From assembly GCA_016801885.1 (NCBI GenBank), contig CM028891.1, positions 11,949,517 through 12,013,516 of the forward strand: DNA of 64,000 bases, given 5' to 3'. The DNA is from Toxotes chatareus. Lineage: Eukaryota; Chordata; Actinopteri; Toxotidae. Of this stretch, positions 13,701 through 28,400 are shown piece by piece. The notes below the pieces were generated by a model. That model was not told the DNA's origin and searched no databases. It was given only the letters and a program-made list of their open reading frames with translations. The translations under genes were made by a program, and so were the position numbers. The number at the start of each line of letters is the position of its first letter. The first letter of the stretch is position 1.

Positions 13701-16700
13701 GTTTCCACAGTATGAGCACATACACATAGCTGGCAGTTTATTAAGTACACCTGGTTAAAACTAATGCAGTCTAATCCAAGAGTCCTGCAGTACATCCTCC
13801 TACGTGAAGGTCACAATGTTCAGTTTTTGTTCAAACTGTTTTAGAGAGGTGTTGACTCAGCTGTACGATCACTTTGGAGGACATGGTGTGTGGTGATTTT
13901 GAATTGTATTGTGTCATCCTGACAGGTGTTTCTATTATTTTGTCAACGTCATTTTTGTAAATAATAATGCCATCATGTCAACAAACGTCCATGTTTCTTC
14001 CCCACATGCTAAAAAGAGTTAAGAGATTTATCATAAAAAGCGATTTGCAAAAAAATGACGAAATATCATGAAACTTTTATTTGTTCTAAAAACCTATACA
14101 GAGTTAGTTAATAATGGCTAAGATGTCTGTGCAGTGGTTTACATACATGCTACAGTATCTAAACCGCTAGTGTGCCCTTGCTTATAAAAGCTACAGTGCC
14201 TCCCCATTAAGGAGGACCTGGGGGGACAGAATATCTCTCACAGAGTGACCTTTATTATGAACAGAGCCGGTAGGTCATTGGATGTGACACATATGTATTA
14301 GCCTGATTAAGGCCTCGGCCCTGACCGGGGTCCGCAGGTGTCCAGCAGCGTGACACTGGCCTCTCTCTCTCTCTGTCCGAATTAAGAGTAAATGACGGAG
14401 GCATAGATGTGACCTTTTTAGTTAGAAGAAAAAAGGACTTTACAAGCTATCTAGTCTGAAGAAAGGCCGGTTGTTTGAGTAGCGGAAAATGTTTGCTTGT
14501 CAAAAGTTTTACAAAGAAAAATGCTGTAATGCTGATTTTATAAAGTAATCATTTTAGTATAATGAAACCTTCCAGCTTTCCTCAAAGTTTGCATGTATAT
14601 GTGTCCATGCATGTGAGTGAATGAGTACGTGTCTGCGTGCACTGTGTGTCTGTCGGTCAACAGAATCCACTCAGACAGGTGATGTGGGTGAGTAATCCAT
14701 TAGAAGGATACAGAATCCCTTCCTCAGCGGTGCACAGTTTGAGTGCACTCAGCAAGACCTTGACGGGCCCCAGAGCCAGGGCCTGTCAAGCCAGGAGGCA
14801 GAGTGATGGAGAGCCCCCACCATGGTGCACTGGACCCTGGCTCTCACCCACGCACTGCCACTGAGGCTGCACACTCAGGGGCCTACGGTCACTGCAACAC
14901 AATCCAGATGTACTCTACTGTGCGTGTGGATGTGTGCAGGTATGCATGCGCTGGGCGTACGCGCACATGTTCTTCCCACTAAGGGTATGGGACTGTGCCA
15001 ACAAAGGGTCAATGCAGATTAAGATATTTCCTGCCAGTCTCCTGTCTGTTTGTCTCAGGGGCTTGGAATATTTCCATTATTGCAGGAAAATTCACTCAAA
15101 TCCCTCAACCTTGTCAGCCAATGACATGCAGTCCCAGAGGACATTTGGGCTTTAACTCTGAGGGACATTAATGAAAAGGCAACCAGCTCCCTGAAGAAAT
15201 ATCACTAGCAATGCACCAGATAATGGCCAAGAGAGACAGAAAGCAAGGCTGTTTCTTATGCAGAAAGTTTGCAAAAGTTAAAAAAAAAACCAAACAAACA
15301 CAAAAACTATGATATTCACAATACTGCACAGCAACTACACGTGTTTGACAGACAGTCCTGACATTTTTGTTTATATAGACAGATTCCTGACAGAAAACCA
15401 GTGCCCTTCCTGTAGAGACTGTGCTAGTGGGCAAAAACCCATCATTAATGATTAAACACAGAAATCTGACCCAGCAAGATGTCTTGCTCTTTGTGTATTT
15501 TCCTGCCCTTGTGCACATACAGTTACCTGCAAGACTGTGACTGTGTACATACTGGTGATGTGTGATATACCTCCCGAATGTTCAGCAATATAGCAAATGA
15601 TTTCAAATTAGCAATTAGCCACCGCCACAGCGAACACAACGCTGCTGTTATTATAAATCAGATCTCACAGGACTTATTAAAGCAAAACGAGTATCTCCAA
15701 CTTCACTAATTGGTGCAATGATTTTTTAAATAAGTGTGTGCGATTCCTTCTTCACCAATTGCAGTGAATAAAGACACTCTGGGTTGTTATGAAACTGAAT
15801 CAATAATGTAGAGCACTGCTGTGTCTTTATTGCATATCTAGGGAGCGACTGATTCATAAAAAAAAACAAAAAACACATTACATTATAGGATTTGCTTGCC
15901 CAGGGCTTTGTGTATATTGAAATTAAGAAATATTTCTAACATCAAAGTCTTTTGTAAATATAACTGTTCATTTATTGATGCATGCATCTATAATAATGAT
16001 TCACAGAAGAGTAAAGATGTGAAGTTATTAAGGAGTGACTCTTAGTTGCAGATACATTGGTAATCAGAGTTTTACTTACAGCTGGAATATCAAATTATTA
16101 AAAATGGAATAATTATCAAAGCTATAGAATCTGTGATGAGAGAATATAATGACAACAGTTACTTAAAAAATACAGTGCATTATCAAGTTATCATCCGATC
16201 TGTGTCATGATATTGGTAGGTTTAATTTAATGTGTGTCTGTGTATGTGTGAGATGTGCATGTGCATGGACCCTGCCAGCCTGAAAATCAGTTTGGGCTGT
16301 GAAATCCTTGTCAGTGCCCAAGGCTTAGACATTCTGATCTGCTTGGGAAAGCTGCTACACTAATAAATGGCATTAACGCGGAACGGTCACATTGTCTCAC
16401 TGTAAATGTTCTATTCATTTTTCATGCTTCTGTCTGCGGAAGTCCTACTCTCTCCAATATCTCCTCTTTTACTGAAATCAGCTGGCAACCAGATCCCATC
16501 AGGTGAATAATCTCTTGGCAAGAGGGTTTTTCTTTAAGGAAGAGTCCAGCACTTCTGCTTCCTATCACAGTCAGATGAGAAAATCAATATAGTTTTCATT
16601 TCTGTGCATCCACTACAGAGAGAGGCCCAATCAAAGTAATAATCTAGATAACCTGGCTAAACTGCTTGTTTACAACCTGTCTGACAGCTGTTTCTTGCCC

Positions 16701-17179
16701 AACCTCTTTGTGATGTCGCTATGTTTCGAGATAACAGCAATTACCCTGATGAGTATGATGTTATCCTAACCCACAGAAGCAATGGGCAAAGGTACAAAAC
16801 GGGACCAGTGTTGTAATAAACTGGAATAATCCTTCAAGCACTGGGCACAGTAAAAGATAAAACATGGAAATAGCTCCAGCTCTAATTCACTCATGTGTTT
16901 AAAGCTGTGTTTTAGCTCACTTTTGATGGAGCTGGGCAAACAGTTCCCTTGTGATTCCAGTCTTTGTGTTAGCATTCTCATTAAACTGTGCGTCTGAACG
17001 CACACGTTCCAGAAATACTGGACTGTTCCTTTAAACCCTTTGGGCTTTAAACCCACATACTGCAGATTTTTTAAAGATTTCACCATCAAATATTTGTACA
17101 GCTGTATACTGACGGCTGCATAAGTTAACCAGCTACCATCAAAATATCATTAACAGTAATTGAAACTCTCCGCGGATCT

Positions 17180-17193
17180 CTGCCCTCTAGGTG
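17180..17193 (-). promoter_or_regulatory. CTCF-like motif
   Basis: On the minus strand the site reads CACCTAGAGGGCAG, matching 12 of 14 positions of the CTCF core CCASYAGRKGGCRS. A single near-match is weak evidence of occupancy. It may matter because deserts beside developmental genes often contain insulators. Confidence 0.3.
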
Positions 17194-18447
17194 TTAGGGC
17201 CGTCAGAGTTGGTTATGTAAAGGAGGACATGATGACAGTAGATGATTGTGTGTGTCTGTGTGAAAGGTGAACGTGGTCGGTAGCTTGGACAGTTCGCGAC
17301 CCAGCGGGGACATTGGCGCTCCGGCTGGGTAGGTAATGATATCAGATGCCGCACTCCACAACAACAGGTGCCTTGGCACTGCCACCTTCTACCTCCACGC
17401 TGTGTCAATGACATCAACACCGACCCACTGGTTAATTATAGATCACCAATCCCCTGTCTTCACTGTTCAGCCATGAGAGGAGATGTTCTGTTGAGGGAGG
17501 ATGACAGGTCTGGTATAGAACATCACACAAGTTGATGTGATGTTTCTTTTTTTTTTTTTGTAATCATCTCACAATGTCCTGCATCCACAGAAAGTCTCGT
17601 CTCAGTATCAACAAGTCAAGGCTTTACTGCAGTGATTCTTGCAATATTTCCAACTGTCCCACTGTGTGCTGCAAGGCTATAAATGTCCTTAACCGATACT
17701 GTAACATGTTAATGTTAGGTATATATTTTTGCTATTATTGCATAAATGCAATAATACAATCTAAGGTGTCTCACAGTCAATACATTGGAGATAATTTATT
17801 ATATAGATTATGAAGGCTAAGTTGCAAGAAAAAGATTGATGAAAATGCTAGATGTTCCCTTTTTCATCCACTATTGCATCACACCCCCCCCGCCAATTTT
17901 CTTTCCATGAAGGACATATGATTTTTGTTGTCTGGTACCTCATATGCTCAGAAGGCTTGTGACTAATTCAGTAGAAGTGCTCAGCTCCGGGGTGGAGATT
18001 GGGAGCAGATTTAGGTGCAGCATTTGGATGACCATATGGAACTCTTTGTGGCGCCAAGAGACCATGCAGCTCGGAAACCTGATCACCATCTCCCTGGTGA
18101 CAGCTGGAGCCTTTACACCATCAGAACATTTGTAGACTTCTAATTTGTCATAACCACCTCCTGTGGCAAAGAAATATGCTGCAAAAATTAGGTAAGCAAA
18201 GTTTGGAATTTCTGGGACAGAGCAAGATTTTGGGAGCGAGGCCAAGAGAGATAGCAAGGAGAGGGTTAAGACACGGTGGTGAGGGGAGTGAGTCTTATCT
18301 TATCTTACATATTCCCTACACATTCCCTCTACATTGTTAACTAATGAATCAAAGATCTTGGCTCAAATTATGTGGGCATTTCCACGCCAAAAAAAAAAGT
18401 AAAACTGCAGCGTAAAGAGTGTACGTACGCAACTACAACTACACACA

Positions 18448-18472
18448 TTTTTTTTTTTTTTTTTTTTTTTTT
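18448..18472. repeat. 25-base poly-T tract
   Basis: Uninterrupted T run. No recognisable retroelement body adjoins it, so it is not clearly the tail of a minus-strand insertion. Confidence 0.9.
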
Positions 18473-20504
18473 GGTCATGTCTCTGGTATTCTCAGAATAC
18501 ACACAGATACTGCTATCAGTGTCCCCTGGAGGTATGAGAGGGGTCGCCCTTGCCCCTGTCCAGTCATAATTTCACAAGTGTGTTTATGAGTGTGTTTCTG
18601 TGTTTCTGTGTCTCTGTGTGTGTGGGTCATGGGCATGTACCTCTGCACCTAGTGGCTGTCAGTCAAAACACAAGCGCTCTCTCTCCCTGCAGTCCCTGAA
18701 GAGAGCTGCTGGTTACAGTAGCTTGTCAGTAAATACACCCCATTAATATTTCATAGAACTGTTTTTTTTTTTTTTCTTTTTTGCAACTGTGTACCTTGTT
18801 GTTTCTCCCCATTTGTCTGAATGGACCATGTACCTTATGCTCATCAACCAGAAAATGCCCCCCTCCCTCCCTCCCCCCCCCCTTTATCCTCCATCTCTGG
18901 AGTGTAAAGTGTTTTCTGCCTGAAGGCACAATCCTCTTGTCATTGTTGTACACTCAGGACCTTGTTGTGGTGTGATGTAATTGTTTTGCTCTGAGACCTT
19001 TCACGAGCTGCGAGCTGAAAACAAAGGAGGGTTTCATGATCTATATGACTCTAAACCTTTTAGACTCACAGTCAGAGAGCTTAAACCACGATTGTTTAGC
19101 TCACAAATTAATGACTCTCTAACAAAGGCTCACAGTAACAGAACAGTAATTGCTTGAATACAACTTGCGTATCAACGGTCAAATTGGTGTAGTGGGCCTG
19201 TAACGCCGCCAGTAAACAGAGACTCAAATTCTCATTGCACTTTGGGAAAGAGCTTTGGGAAAGGCTTGTAGGCTAGCATTTTCTAGTGGGAAATAGCCTG
19301 AGTGTTTTTTTTGTTGCGTGGCGGTAATGCTCTCTAATGCTGATGGTTGACTCTCTGCAGGCAGTCTCGCAATTCTCAGGTGGGCCCTCCTAAAGTACTA
19401 GCTGAATTAAGTGGATATGGCTGCGAGATTTTTAAAGTGCGTCACAGCATACAGGCCGCTGGTCTACCGTGACATTACTTGGTTGTTAAGTGTTCTTTAG
19501 CGGATTACAGCAGGCTTTGGCATGTTTCTGACAAAGCAGAATGGGGCTATCAAAACCAGTTGGCCTGATAGTGGACCGAGAAGTGACAGATTCTGTTTCT
19601 GTTAATTTGGTTCAAGCTGGCACCTCTGGGAGAACAGCAGACAGAGAAATGTCCAAGTGGGCATCGGGGATGGTTTTTAAAAACAATAGATGGGAAGCCA
19701 GGCGTTAGGAGGCACAAAACGGAAACTGTGTGGTTGTGTTTGTGTTCACAGTGAGCGTGATAGAAACTGTTCGCTACAAAGGCCCATTACGGTACATCTG
19801 TAAAGCACATTATGCCAAAAAGAGACAGTTGCAGTTGTATTAGTGACCTCAGTATGTAAACATCTCTTATTACTCCTCCATCAGTGAAAATAATGAGGAT
19901 ACAAATCAGTACAATCACTGATACTGATCAGATGTAACCAATGAACCTCAAATATAGATAAGTTGTATATTTATACATGAATATACAATTTTGTAATCAA
20001 GGTCTGTTGTGTTATCAGTTAAATTCAATCAGTCCCGCTGGGATGCCAACTTCTTTATTACTGCCTTCTGTTTCCATGAACAACAAAGTGAAGTATACCA
20101 ACTTTAAATCTGGGGAAAAGAGAGCACTGGCATCAGGCTCATACTCTTGCTGGCGCATAAGTTTGGTTCAGTGCATCTGTACAGAATGGCAAATTTTTTT
20201 CCTAATCTACTGTTTTTGTTTGCATCTGTTGGACCGGATTATCACTGAAAGAGCTCTGACACCATGTGAGGCAGCAAGTACTGTATTTGTTCTCTAGGTT
20301 ATGTATAAAACCTGTCAGATATCCATTCAACATTCAACCAGTCACTTCCTGACACAGAGAACAAATCTTGTTCCATGTTAGCAGTCAGGCACAAAAGTCA
20401 GGGTGAGGGCAGAGAAGAGAATAAAGGGAAAGAAAAGGGCTGGCTTTAGAAATGCTCAGCTTCAGTGGCAAGCTAGCTGGACTGTAACTTAGATATGTAG
20501 TTTG

Positions 20505-20534
20505 GAGAGAGAGAGAGAGTGAGAGAGAGAGAGG
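20505..20534. repeat. (GA)n microsatellite
   Basis: GA units interrupted once by GT. Confidence 0.85.
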
Positions 20535-22290
20535 GCTATGGATTTTTATCCGTCAGCCGATAAAGGTCAGTGTTCGAAAGGGCTTTATTCCCCAGCTCCA
20601 CATCAAAGTGTAAATCCGCTGATTGCAGGCCCTGAATGGGGAGACAACAAGGCTCCATTTGTGGTCTGTTTCTATGGCTCAGTGTGTGTAAGACCCTGCG
20701 TGCACGGACCCATAATACAGGGGGTTTCTATCAGGGGCCCCCTAGATCAATGGGCCGCATGACCTTTGCATTGTGCTGCCAGCTTGGCCCGTGATGTCAT
20801 GCCATCTATCCGGTGCTCCACTTAAAGGGGTGAAAGAAAAGCAAGGCAAAGTCCCACACCTTCCTCCCACTGAGCCACAGAAAAGACAGCATGAAAGGCA
20901 TCATCTGCAAATGTATCCACCTGAAACAGGATTTATTCCCCTCAAAACACACCTTCACAGATTAGGGGGCTCTGAAAAGCGTGTAGGTGTTTGGAATGAG
21001 ATGCCTGCTGGTTAAATGCTGTATGTTACAACGACAATTGCAGGTTATCGCTGAATCACTCTTTGAATGCATATTTGCTGACGTTAACAAAAGTCTTGTT
21101 GGCTGATTCAGATGAGCCCTATCACTTCTGGAGTGTTGTTCTGCATTGATCTATGGCTATTGAAATTAAACATGGTGCGGCAGAGACTCTGGGCCAAGAG
21201 AAAAGAGAAGCCCTCTCATTGTTCCCAAGTGAAAGGTCCTCTTTATAGTGAGGAGAGACGATGGCAGCTGGTAGGTTCTTCCCTCTATAGAAGATAGAGC
21301 ACTTTCACGGAGTTGTGGAGTGCATTTGAATGGAAATCTAAAGAGGTAGGCGTGAACCATTTGTTTTGCTATGTTTGTGTTTGCTGTCAACATGTCTGTC
21401 TGTGTTGTGGGGCGGCCCCTTTTTACTGCACAAAGTGGCTAACCCCCCCCCACATGACCCCACCAACTCTGCATCTCTCCCCACATCCAGACATAATCGC
21501 GGGGGAGGAAGAGTTGCCCCAAAAGAGAGTGCTGGAGCCATCTTTGTGGGCAGCTTTGTCATGGCGACAGATGTTGTAATTGCCAACTGATGGATCACTT
21601 GTCAAGGACGTCATTAGGATTTTGGTGGCCAGGCCCATTGGAAGAAGAGAAGGGGTTAAAAGAATGACTGGGAAAAGATGGAGCTGGCTCAGGCGGGAAT
21701 GGATGGGAGACCAGGTCACATATATCAGCCTTTTGACTGCAGCCATAGAGATTAATAATGTGATTGGCCACGCGTTAGAGGAGACACCACTGAGGATAAA
21801 AGAGTCTCTACTTCTGCCTTCTTGCGATGGCAGGAAAAGTTTAAAGGATGGGGCGAATAAACAAAACACACCTTTTATGGTTTTCTATAAAACACTATAA
21901 CTATAACTGACAGATTTCTGGGTGATAAAGTACAAATGTACATGCACCTATAAATATTTAACTGTTTATAATTCAGCAATTTACAGTTCATTTTACTTGG
22001 ATTTAAAAAAAAAAAAAAAGAAAATTCTAAAATGAACTTTAACTTCTAGGTTTCCAAAACTAGGGAAGCTTTCAATTCTGACTGTCTCAATGTAAAAGAC
22101 AGTGGGGCCCTCTCAGAGCGCAGGATGAGGCTTCTGAGGGGCCCAATCCAGAGAGAGGCACTATTCTCTGGTGGCACATTCAAGGTCATTTAAGCAAGTG
22201 TCCCCACGTTGTACAAAGTGTCACCCTACACCAAAGTAAATTGTCAGTTTGTTTATACTTGCCATTTGATTGTGTAAGGCACCCTCCAAT

Positions 22291-22334
22291 GCACACACAC
22301 ACATACACACCCACGCACACACATACGCACACAC
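22291..22334. repeat. Imperfect (CA)n repeat
   Basis: CA units interrupted by TA, CCA and CG; length about 44 bp. Confidence 0.85.
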
Positions 22335-22400
22335 CAAAAGCTCCCCAGAGGTCAATTAGGACAGACAAGGGGCTTTCAAACAAAGGGTGCTAGTGGCCCA

Positions 22401-25400
22401 GAGCAGCCAAGGGAACCACATAATTAACAGTTATAAAGTACTTTACTCTGTTAATTTAATTAGTTAATCCTTTTATCAGTGATGCTTTGTTGAAGGGAGT
22501 CATTACAGGGCTCCTCTTCCAGTGTCACACATGGACTGGGGCTCCTCTTCCAGTGTTAGTGCTGAATGGCTGGTAATGGAGCTTCAGAAGTGATCTGATC
22601 TGCGAAAGGCTACAAAGACACTCTGTACTGAGAGAATTACACAGCACATCTGAGGCCCGTGGACTCACAGAATAATGAAATCAAGAAAATGTTATATGTT
22701 AATTTTCCTCATTAACCTGGAATCTTGGCCTCGGTAAGGTGCTGGGATGTTATGGCAAATCAGCGTTTGAGACGTTCAGTGATTTTACTTTTGATTGTAC
22801 AACCACTCAACAAGAAAAGAGACATGTATGGATCAAACAAATATGAGCATATGAAAATCATTGATGTTTGAAGTCAAAAGATCATTTTCATGTGCTGCCA
22901 AGTCTCATCTCTTTGTCCCTTTTGGATCTTCTGTACCCTCTGCCAAAAAAGAAAATAAACATATCTGTCTTTGCACTCTGGAAATTATTCAAATGAGCCG
23001 AGCTTGCCATCACATTTATTTTACAGCACCACTTGAAGCGTTAACAATAACGCGCACGTAATCCTATGTGATGTAGCTGCACACGGTGTCACCCCTTTTC
23101 AGGTGCAGCACCTTTGAACATCAAATCTTTCTTGAAAATGTTTTAATAATCAGCCCCGCCGCCCCCCTGTCGGGTGGTGAACCCGCCATCCCGGGTTCAA
23201 GGGGAGCCACTAAACAGACGCCCTCCGGCCCTCGCCTCGCTGTACTTACACGAGCATTTAACTCGCACCTTGGGATGGAAACACTGCGATTCAACTTCAG
23301 ATCACTCCCTGAAATATGCACAGGAAAAAAAAAAAAAAAATCATCAACAGGCTCTGCATGTGCCTGCCGTCACCCCTGTATTCCATATTAAAGTGGTACA
23401 CAAGGTCCTGCTGATTGCTACAAGCCTTACAGTCACAGCATTACACCATTACAGATGAATGTGCTGTGCTGACGATAGATTTCACAGTGACTGTATGTAA
23501 ATATTCTGGCACACAGTTTGTAACACCTTCATATTTGCTATGGTGAATTTTACTGATAAAACATAAGCAGCGAATAAGAGCTGTAGCATGTTTGTGCAGC
23601 AGAATGGACCAATAAACAGCAGCTACTTCTTTCCGATCCACATTCACAGCACTTATTTACAGAAACACGTATTTCACCTATTTCTATACAGAGATATTGC
23701 ATTTGTTCAGTTTCTGTATGAAGACTGTTTATAATTGCACAAGGATGTTTTGAGAGCAGTAGGTCAGTGCCAAGAAAACGCGTGTAGTGTTTGCAATCAA
23801 ACAAAAACTCCTCATCTGACCAGATGGCTGATTGTTTACTTGTGTTTTAAAAAAAAAAAAAAAAAAGAGAGAGAAAAGCATATCTCTGATTGCAATCACT
23901 CTCAACCATCACAGCTTCATTAGGCAGAGTTGGGAAATCATTATGATGTAGATGAGGAAACACCTATTAGTTACCACGTTAATGTTAATCTGGACCATGT
24001 GCATCTTCCCGAACATCGTCAAGACGAAGTCTGAAGACATGTCATTTTAACACTGGAGCATTAGCCCAAGGTTAATTAAATGCACCTGCTGGAGCATCCC
24101 CCAGCACTGTGCAGCCTCATATCCTCGGGTTAAAGAAACTGACAAACATTGCAAAAGGAAAAACAAACAAACAAAAAAAAAAAATCTCCTGTTTTCCTTC
24201 AGCTATTCTCCCCTTTCACCAGGGTCAGTGTAAATAATACACAGTGACACAAACAAAATTACTTATGGTTGGTACAAGACCAAGTTCTGAATTTTTAATG
24301 AGGTGGTGCACACCTGAATAACACGATTCTATAAAGCCTGAATGTTTTATGATCGGTTTGTGGGAAAGGAAGCTGTCACACAAACACAAATAAAGCGGCC
24401 GACTAAATGATAAAACTGGGAGAGAGGAGAGAGAGCATGTACTTAGTTGGCAAAGGTCAACAGTGGTGGAACATAACACATAAGTACTATGCGTAAGCAC
24501 AATTTTGAGGTGCATGTATTTTACTTGTGTGCTTCTATTTTATGTAACTTTTTACTTCTTCTGAATATTTTTTTCCATCACTGGATCTTAATGAATATTA
24601 GATCTATTAGGAATAAAATATTATCTGTAATTGGTTATCTTGCAAACAATGAAACTGCCAAACACAATGTAATCCAGAACTATGGCCCACATAACTTAAG
24701 GCTATAGGATCAAGTTAGTATAAACACCCCCCCATGAAAAAAAAGTGGCTCCCCTATAATTTCTGGCAGTCTTTGATGGGGATTTGTGCCCAAATGAAAA
24801 TGCATCTGAAATGAGCAGCCCTCTGCGGCCCCCACAGTGTGCAAAGATGGCATACAGCAATAATCTTAAAAAATGTAATTAAACACAGATAAGATTAATA
24901 CAATCAGGGAGAGATGATTGAAAGATGCTGTTGTTGTGTAGGAGGGTGGTGAGGCCCCCGGGCCCCTGGGCCCCAAAACGAGGCGGCTAGCTGTGGGGAA
25001 GGGGGCCCTTCGCACTGGGATTAGCTTAGCCAGGTGGGGGAGCTTCGTGGTTGAAGCATTTAAATTAGCAGTGAGATGACAACCCCCATTAGGAGGGATT
25101 AAAGGCCTGCTGGCAGGCAGAAATGCACTGGCACTGGCAGGGGCATCCGTCACACAAAACCCAAGGCGATGTGGCACAAGTCAGTCACTCGCAGCCGCTG
25201 TCGTTCTCCGCTTCACAATCACATAGCATGGTGTAATACAGTTTCATGAAATTTGCATTAACTGATATATTAACTTTAATTTACTCGCATCCACGTTCTT
25301 TTAAAATTACACTGCAATGCCAAAGCACTTTTGGGTTAATAAGCAGGAGGTAAATATTTAAATGAATCTTTAAGATGTTTTATTTGTGTGTTTCACTCTG

Positions 25401-28400
25401 TCTATTTGTACAAAAGAGAAAAGGTGTTTGCGCTGAAGGGGTTCATCACAGAAGCGACATTAAAAGTTACTGGAGAGCATTTCTGTGAACTTGCCTGATA
25501 GTTTTGTCGTGGAAACATTCTTTACTGTACGGTTTAAAATTTTTATTTCTTTATTTATTTTTACAGCTGCTCTTTTTCATGGCTCCGTTTCAATTGCGGG
25601 GGCTGTTCGTAGCCCAACTATGCAGCCTCTCTTAAAGTTAATTCAAAAGGACAGCGCCCAGGTTCAGGGGTGAGATCGCACAGAAGCCCAATCACCGTGG
25701 AGGTCCCTGCAGAGAATCTGTCTGTCGGTGGGATTGTGCTAACGTCAAAAAGCTGCAAGAGAAATTACTGGCTTACTGCCACCTGACAACGGCACTTTTT
25801 GTTCCTGATGCATTCCCAAGTTCTGAAGGCAGAGGAAAACAAAACAAAAACCAGCAATCCGATTAAAACAATCTCCTTGTGTCCTGATTAACATATATTT
25901 ACATGAGAATAGCCCTCTGTGATTAAACAGTGGTAGGTGAGTCCAGCGCCCTATGTGGTGTTATGGCCCCTCAGAAGGAAGCCCACAATGCACTGCACTG
26001 TGCTGCACGCCACGAGCGGGAAATCTTCCCTGCCTGGCTGTGTCCAGGCTGTTTGGCCTGCGCTGCTCATCGTAAATGTGTCATCTCTCCCACGGCAGCT
26101 TACAAACAAGAACTTTTAAAGCCCACCACCTGCTGGAAATAAGAACTGGGATCAGTACGGGATGAGAGGATCGTTTCTCTATGCAAACTAACCGATGACA
26201 AGTTCGAGATATACACAATAACAGCCGAGGGTAGAAACACGAACGCCAAGCAGAGTGAGAGCCTCCCTCGAAAACGTGCACTTTGAAAAGCCGTGATTTA
26301 CAATTTAGCATTTCATGGTCTCTTGTATGATGAACACAGAAGCATCGGTGTTATGTCCTTTCCTTATTAGAGGAGTGAGGGCTGCAAAACAAACAATGAC
26401 AGGCACGGCAAGGGTGTCAGTAACAGCTTGAGATGGCGGAGGGGAAAAAAAAAAAACCCAGAGATGATAAAAAAGGAACTGTAGACAGACAACGTCAGAT
26501 GTCACTGTTTGGTATTTCTACAAAGCTCCAGAGAGTGAGGTTAGCCTGGAGCCATTGCAGTGTTTGAGACAAATGAAGTGAGAGTGTGCAAGCTCCTCTG
26601 CCAACCTGGGCCTTCTCTCTTCCCCTACAGTATGCCCAGCTCTCCAGCGGCAAGAGGAAATCAAACAATTAGCAGGAGGGAAATAAAAGGTCCTTTTTTG
26701 CCCTCTGGCACTGGTAAACATGGCAACAGTGTTTGGAAAATGCTGCCGTCATCATGCAAAGTTCTGTTTCCTGCGGTATCTTGCAACGCTATCAAACACC
26801 ACATACTGACAAAGACATAACACAGTTCTACAATTAAAACAATACAGGGTGCGTATAAACTGCAAGTGTAAAAAAAAAGTGTTTCATTATGTGAGCTACT
26901 GAACAGGGTGTATTTCTAAAATAAAATTCCAAGATATATAGAGAAACATCACAATTTGCTTATTTATAATTGCTAGATTAAATAAAATACATTTTTTGCA
27001 TATTGAATATTAAGCCAGCATCTATATTTGAGAAAGCAGAAATTAAAGATGTGAATGCAGAGATTAGAAAGCACTTCTCACTGTTATTTTTATTTTTTTC
27101 TTTACACAGATCAACAGCGACCTAATCTCACAAAGTTTGTCGTCTTGATACTACACACCACAGTGCAGTGAAATAATATGTTGAGATAAATATTGACAAG
27201 CAGCCCTCGAGCAGGTCCACAGAAAACAATTTCATCAACAGGCTTCTAATGTAGAGACGCTTAGTTATTTGCATGGAGTCAACGGAGGTTCAAGCATAAT
27301 AAAAATGCACAAATAAGTAAAATTGTAAAAAGCAAACAGTTAGTAACTTAAGCTGAATTGTTTATTGTACTTATACTCAGCCAACTGGGTATTGAGGCAA
27401 CATTTAGAGCTACATGAAGTAGCTTTAAAGCGTAGAGCAAGAACATGAATCAGCCCATATCGCGGCAGAGTTCAACATGCTCTCTAAGTGGAATTCTTAA
27501 CTATGGGACCCCTTCACAGCAAGGAGTTTCTGTTTACATAAAAGAGCCGGCCAAGGTCTGGGACATTGCACTCGAGACTGGGGCATCCCAGTTCTCTGTC
27601 TAAGTGGAATGGAGAAAACATGGACGCTAATGTAAAAGCAGAAAACAAGGAGCATGTGTTTTCTTCCTGAGATGAAAGTTTCCGGGCTGGTTTGGTTTAA
27701 GTGAATTAAGAGCTACTAAAATGTAGGACAATGTTCTGGATCTAGTGTTTTAAATTCCTTTTCACACTCTGTCTTTATTCCTTACTTTAGTTTTTTCTTA
27801 ATGAATCCAATCTAACTTAGTTTTCCTTCTAACAATGTTCTATTAATTAATTACAGAATTGCAGTGACATTTGTGAATAATTTAAACAACATATGTACTA
27901 AATATGTAACAAATAAATTTAAAAATAACAGATATTTATAAGGGGCATCTGAAATATTATAGATAACCACTCAAATGAAAATTAAAAAGCAAACTTAAGA
28001 CATGCACGACACTGCATCTCCCTCTATGAACATCATAACTAAATGTTCTGCTAGAAAATGAATGTAAATATTTTTTGCTGAAATATAACTAAACATTAAT
28101 GATATTATTATCTCTCTAATTAACGGCAGACTATTTAAAAAATTGTCTCCATAAACGTCATTTAATATGTCTTTTCATTACGCTGTAAAACACCATTGTG
28201 TTGTGACTTGAAAAATACGGTTCATCTTACACAGAAATCCTCACAACAAAAGGGTCGCGATGATAAACTTTGACCTAACTTCAGCCTTTTTGAGGAAGTG
28301 TCAGAGACGCATGTTTAATTCGTCCTTATACATCTGAAACAGCAGTGAGAGATTATCATTTGAAAAATGACTTTCAATCTAAAAGCATAAGTATTCACGT

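Larger units (their letters stand above)
10701..22400. other. Gene desert, second part: no recognised exon
   Basis: Mostly A/T-rich unique sequence. It contains a probable hAT-type transposon end at 10741-10792, poly-A/T runs (11280-11297, 17547-17560, 18448-18472), a (GA)n repeat at 20505-20534, a CA-rich repeat at 22291-22334 and a CTCF-like motif near 17180-17193. Open frames are short and unlike known proteins. Confidence 0.6.

Noticed and set aside
21423..21869. 148-residue minus-strand open frame, with other frames open on the plus strand
   Set aside because: No family likeness; overlapping frames on both strands suggest stop-poor sequence, not a gene.
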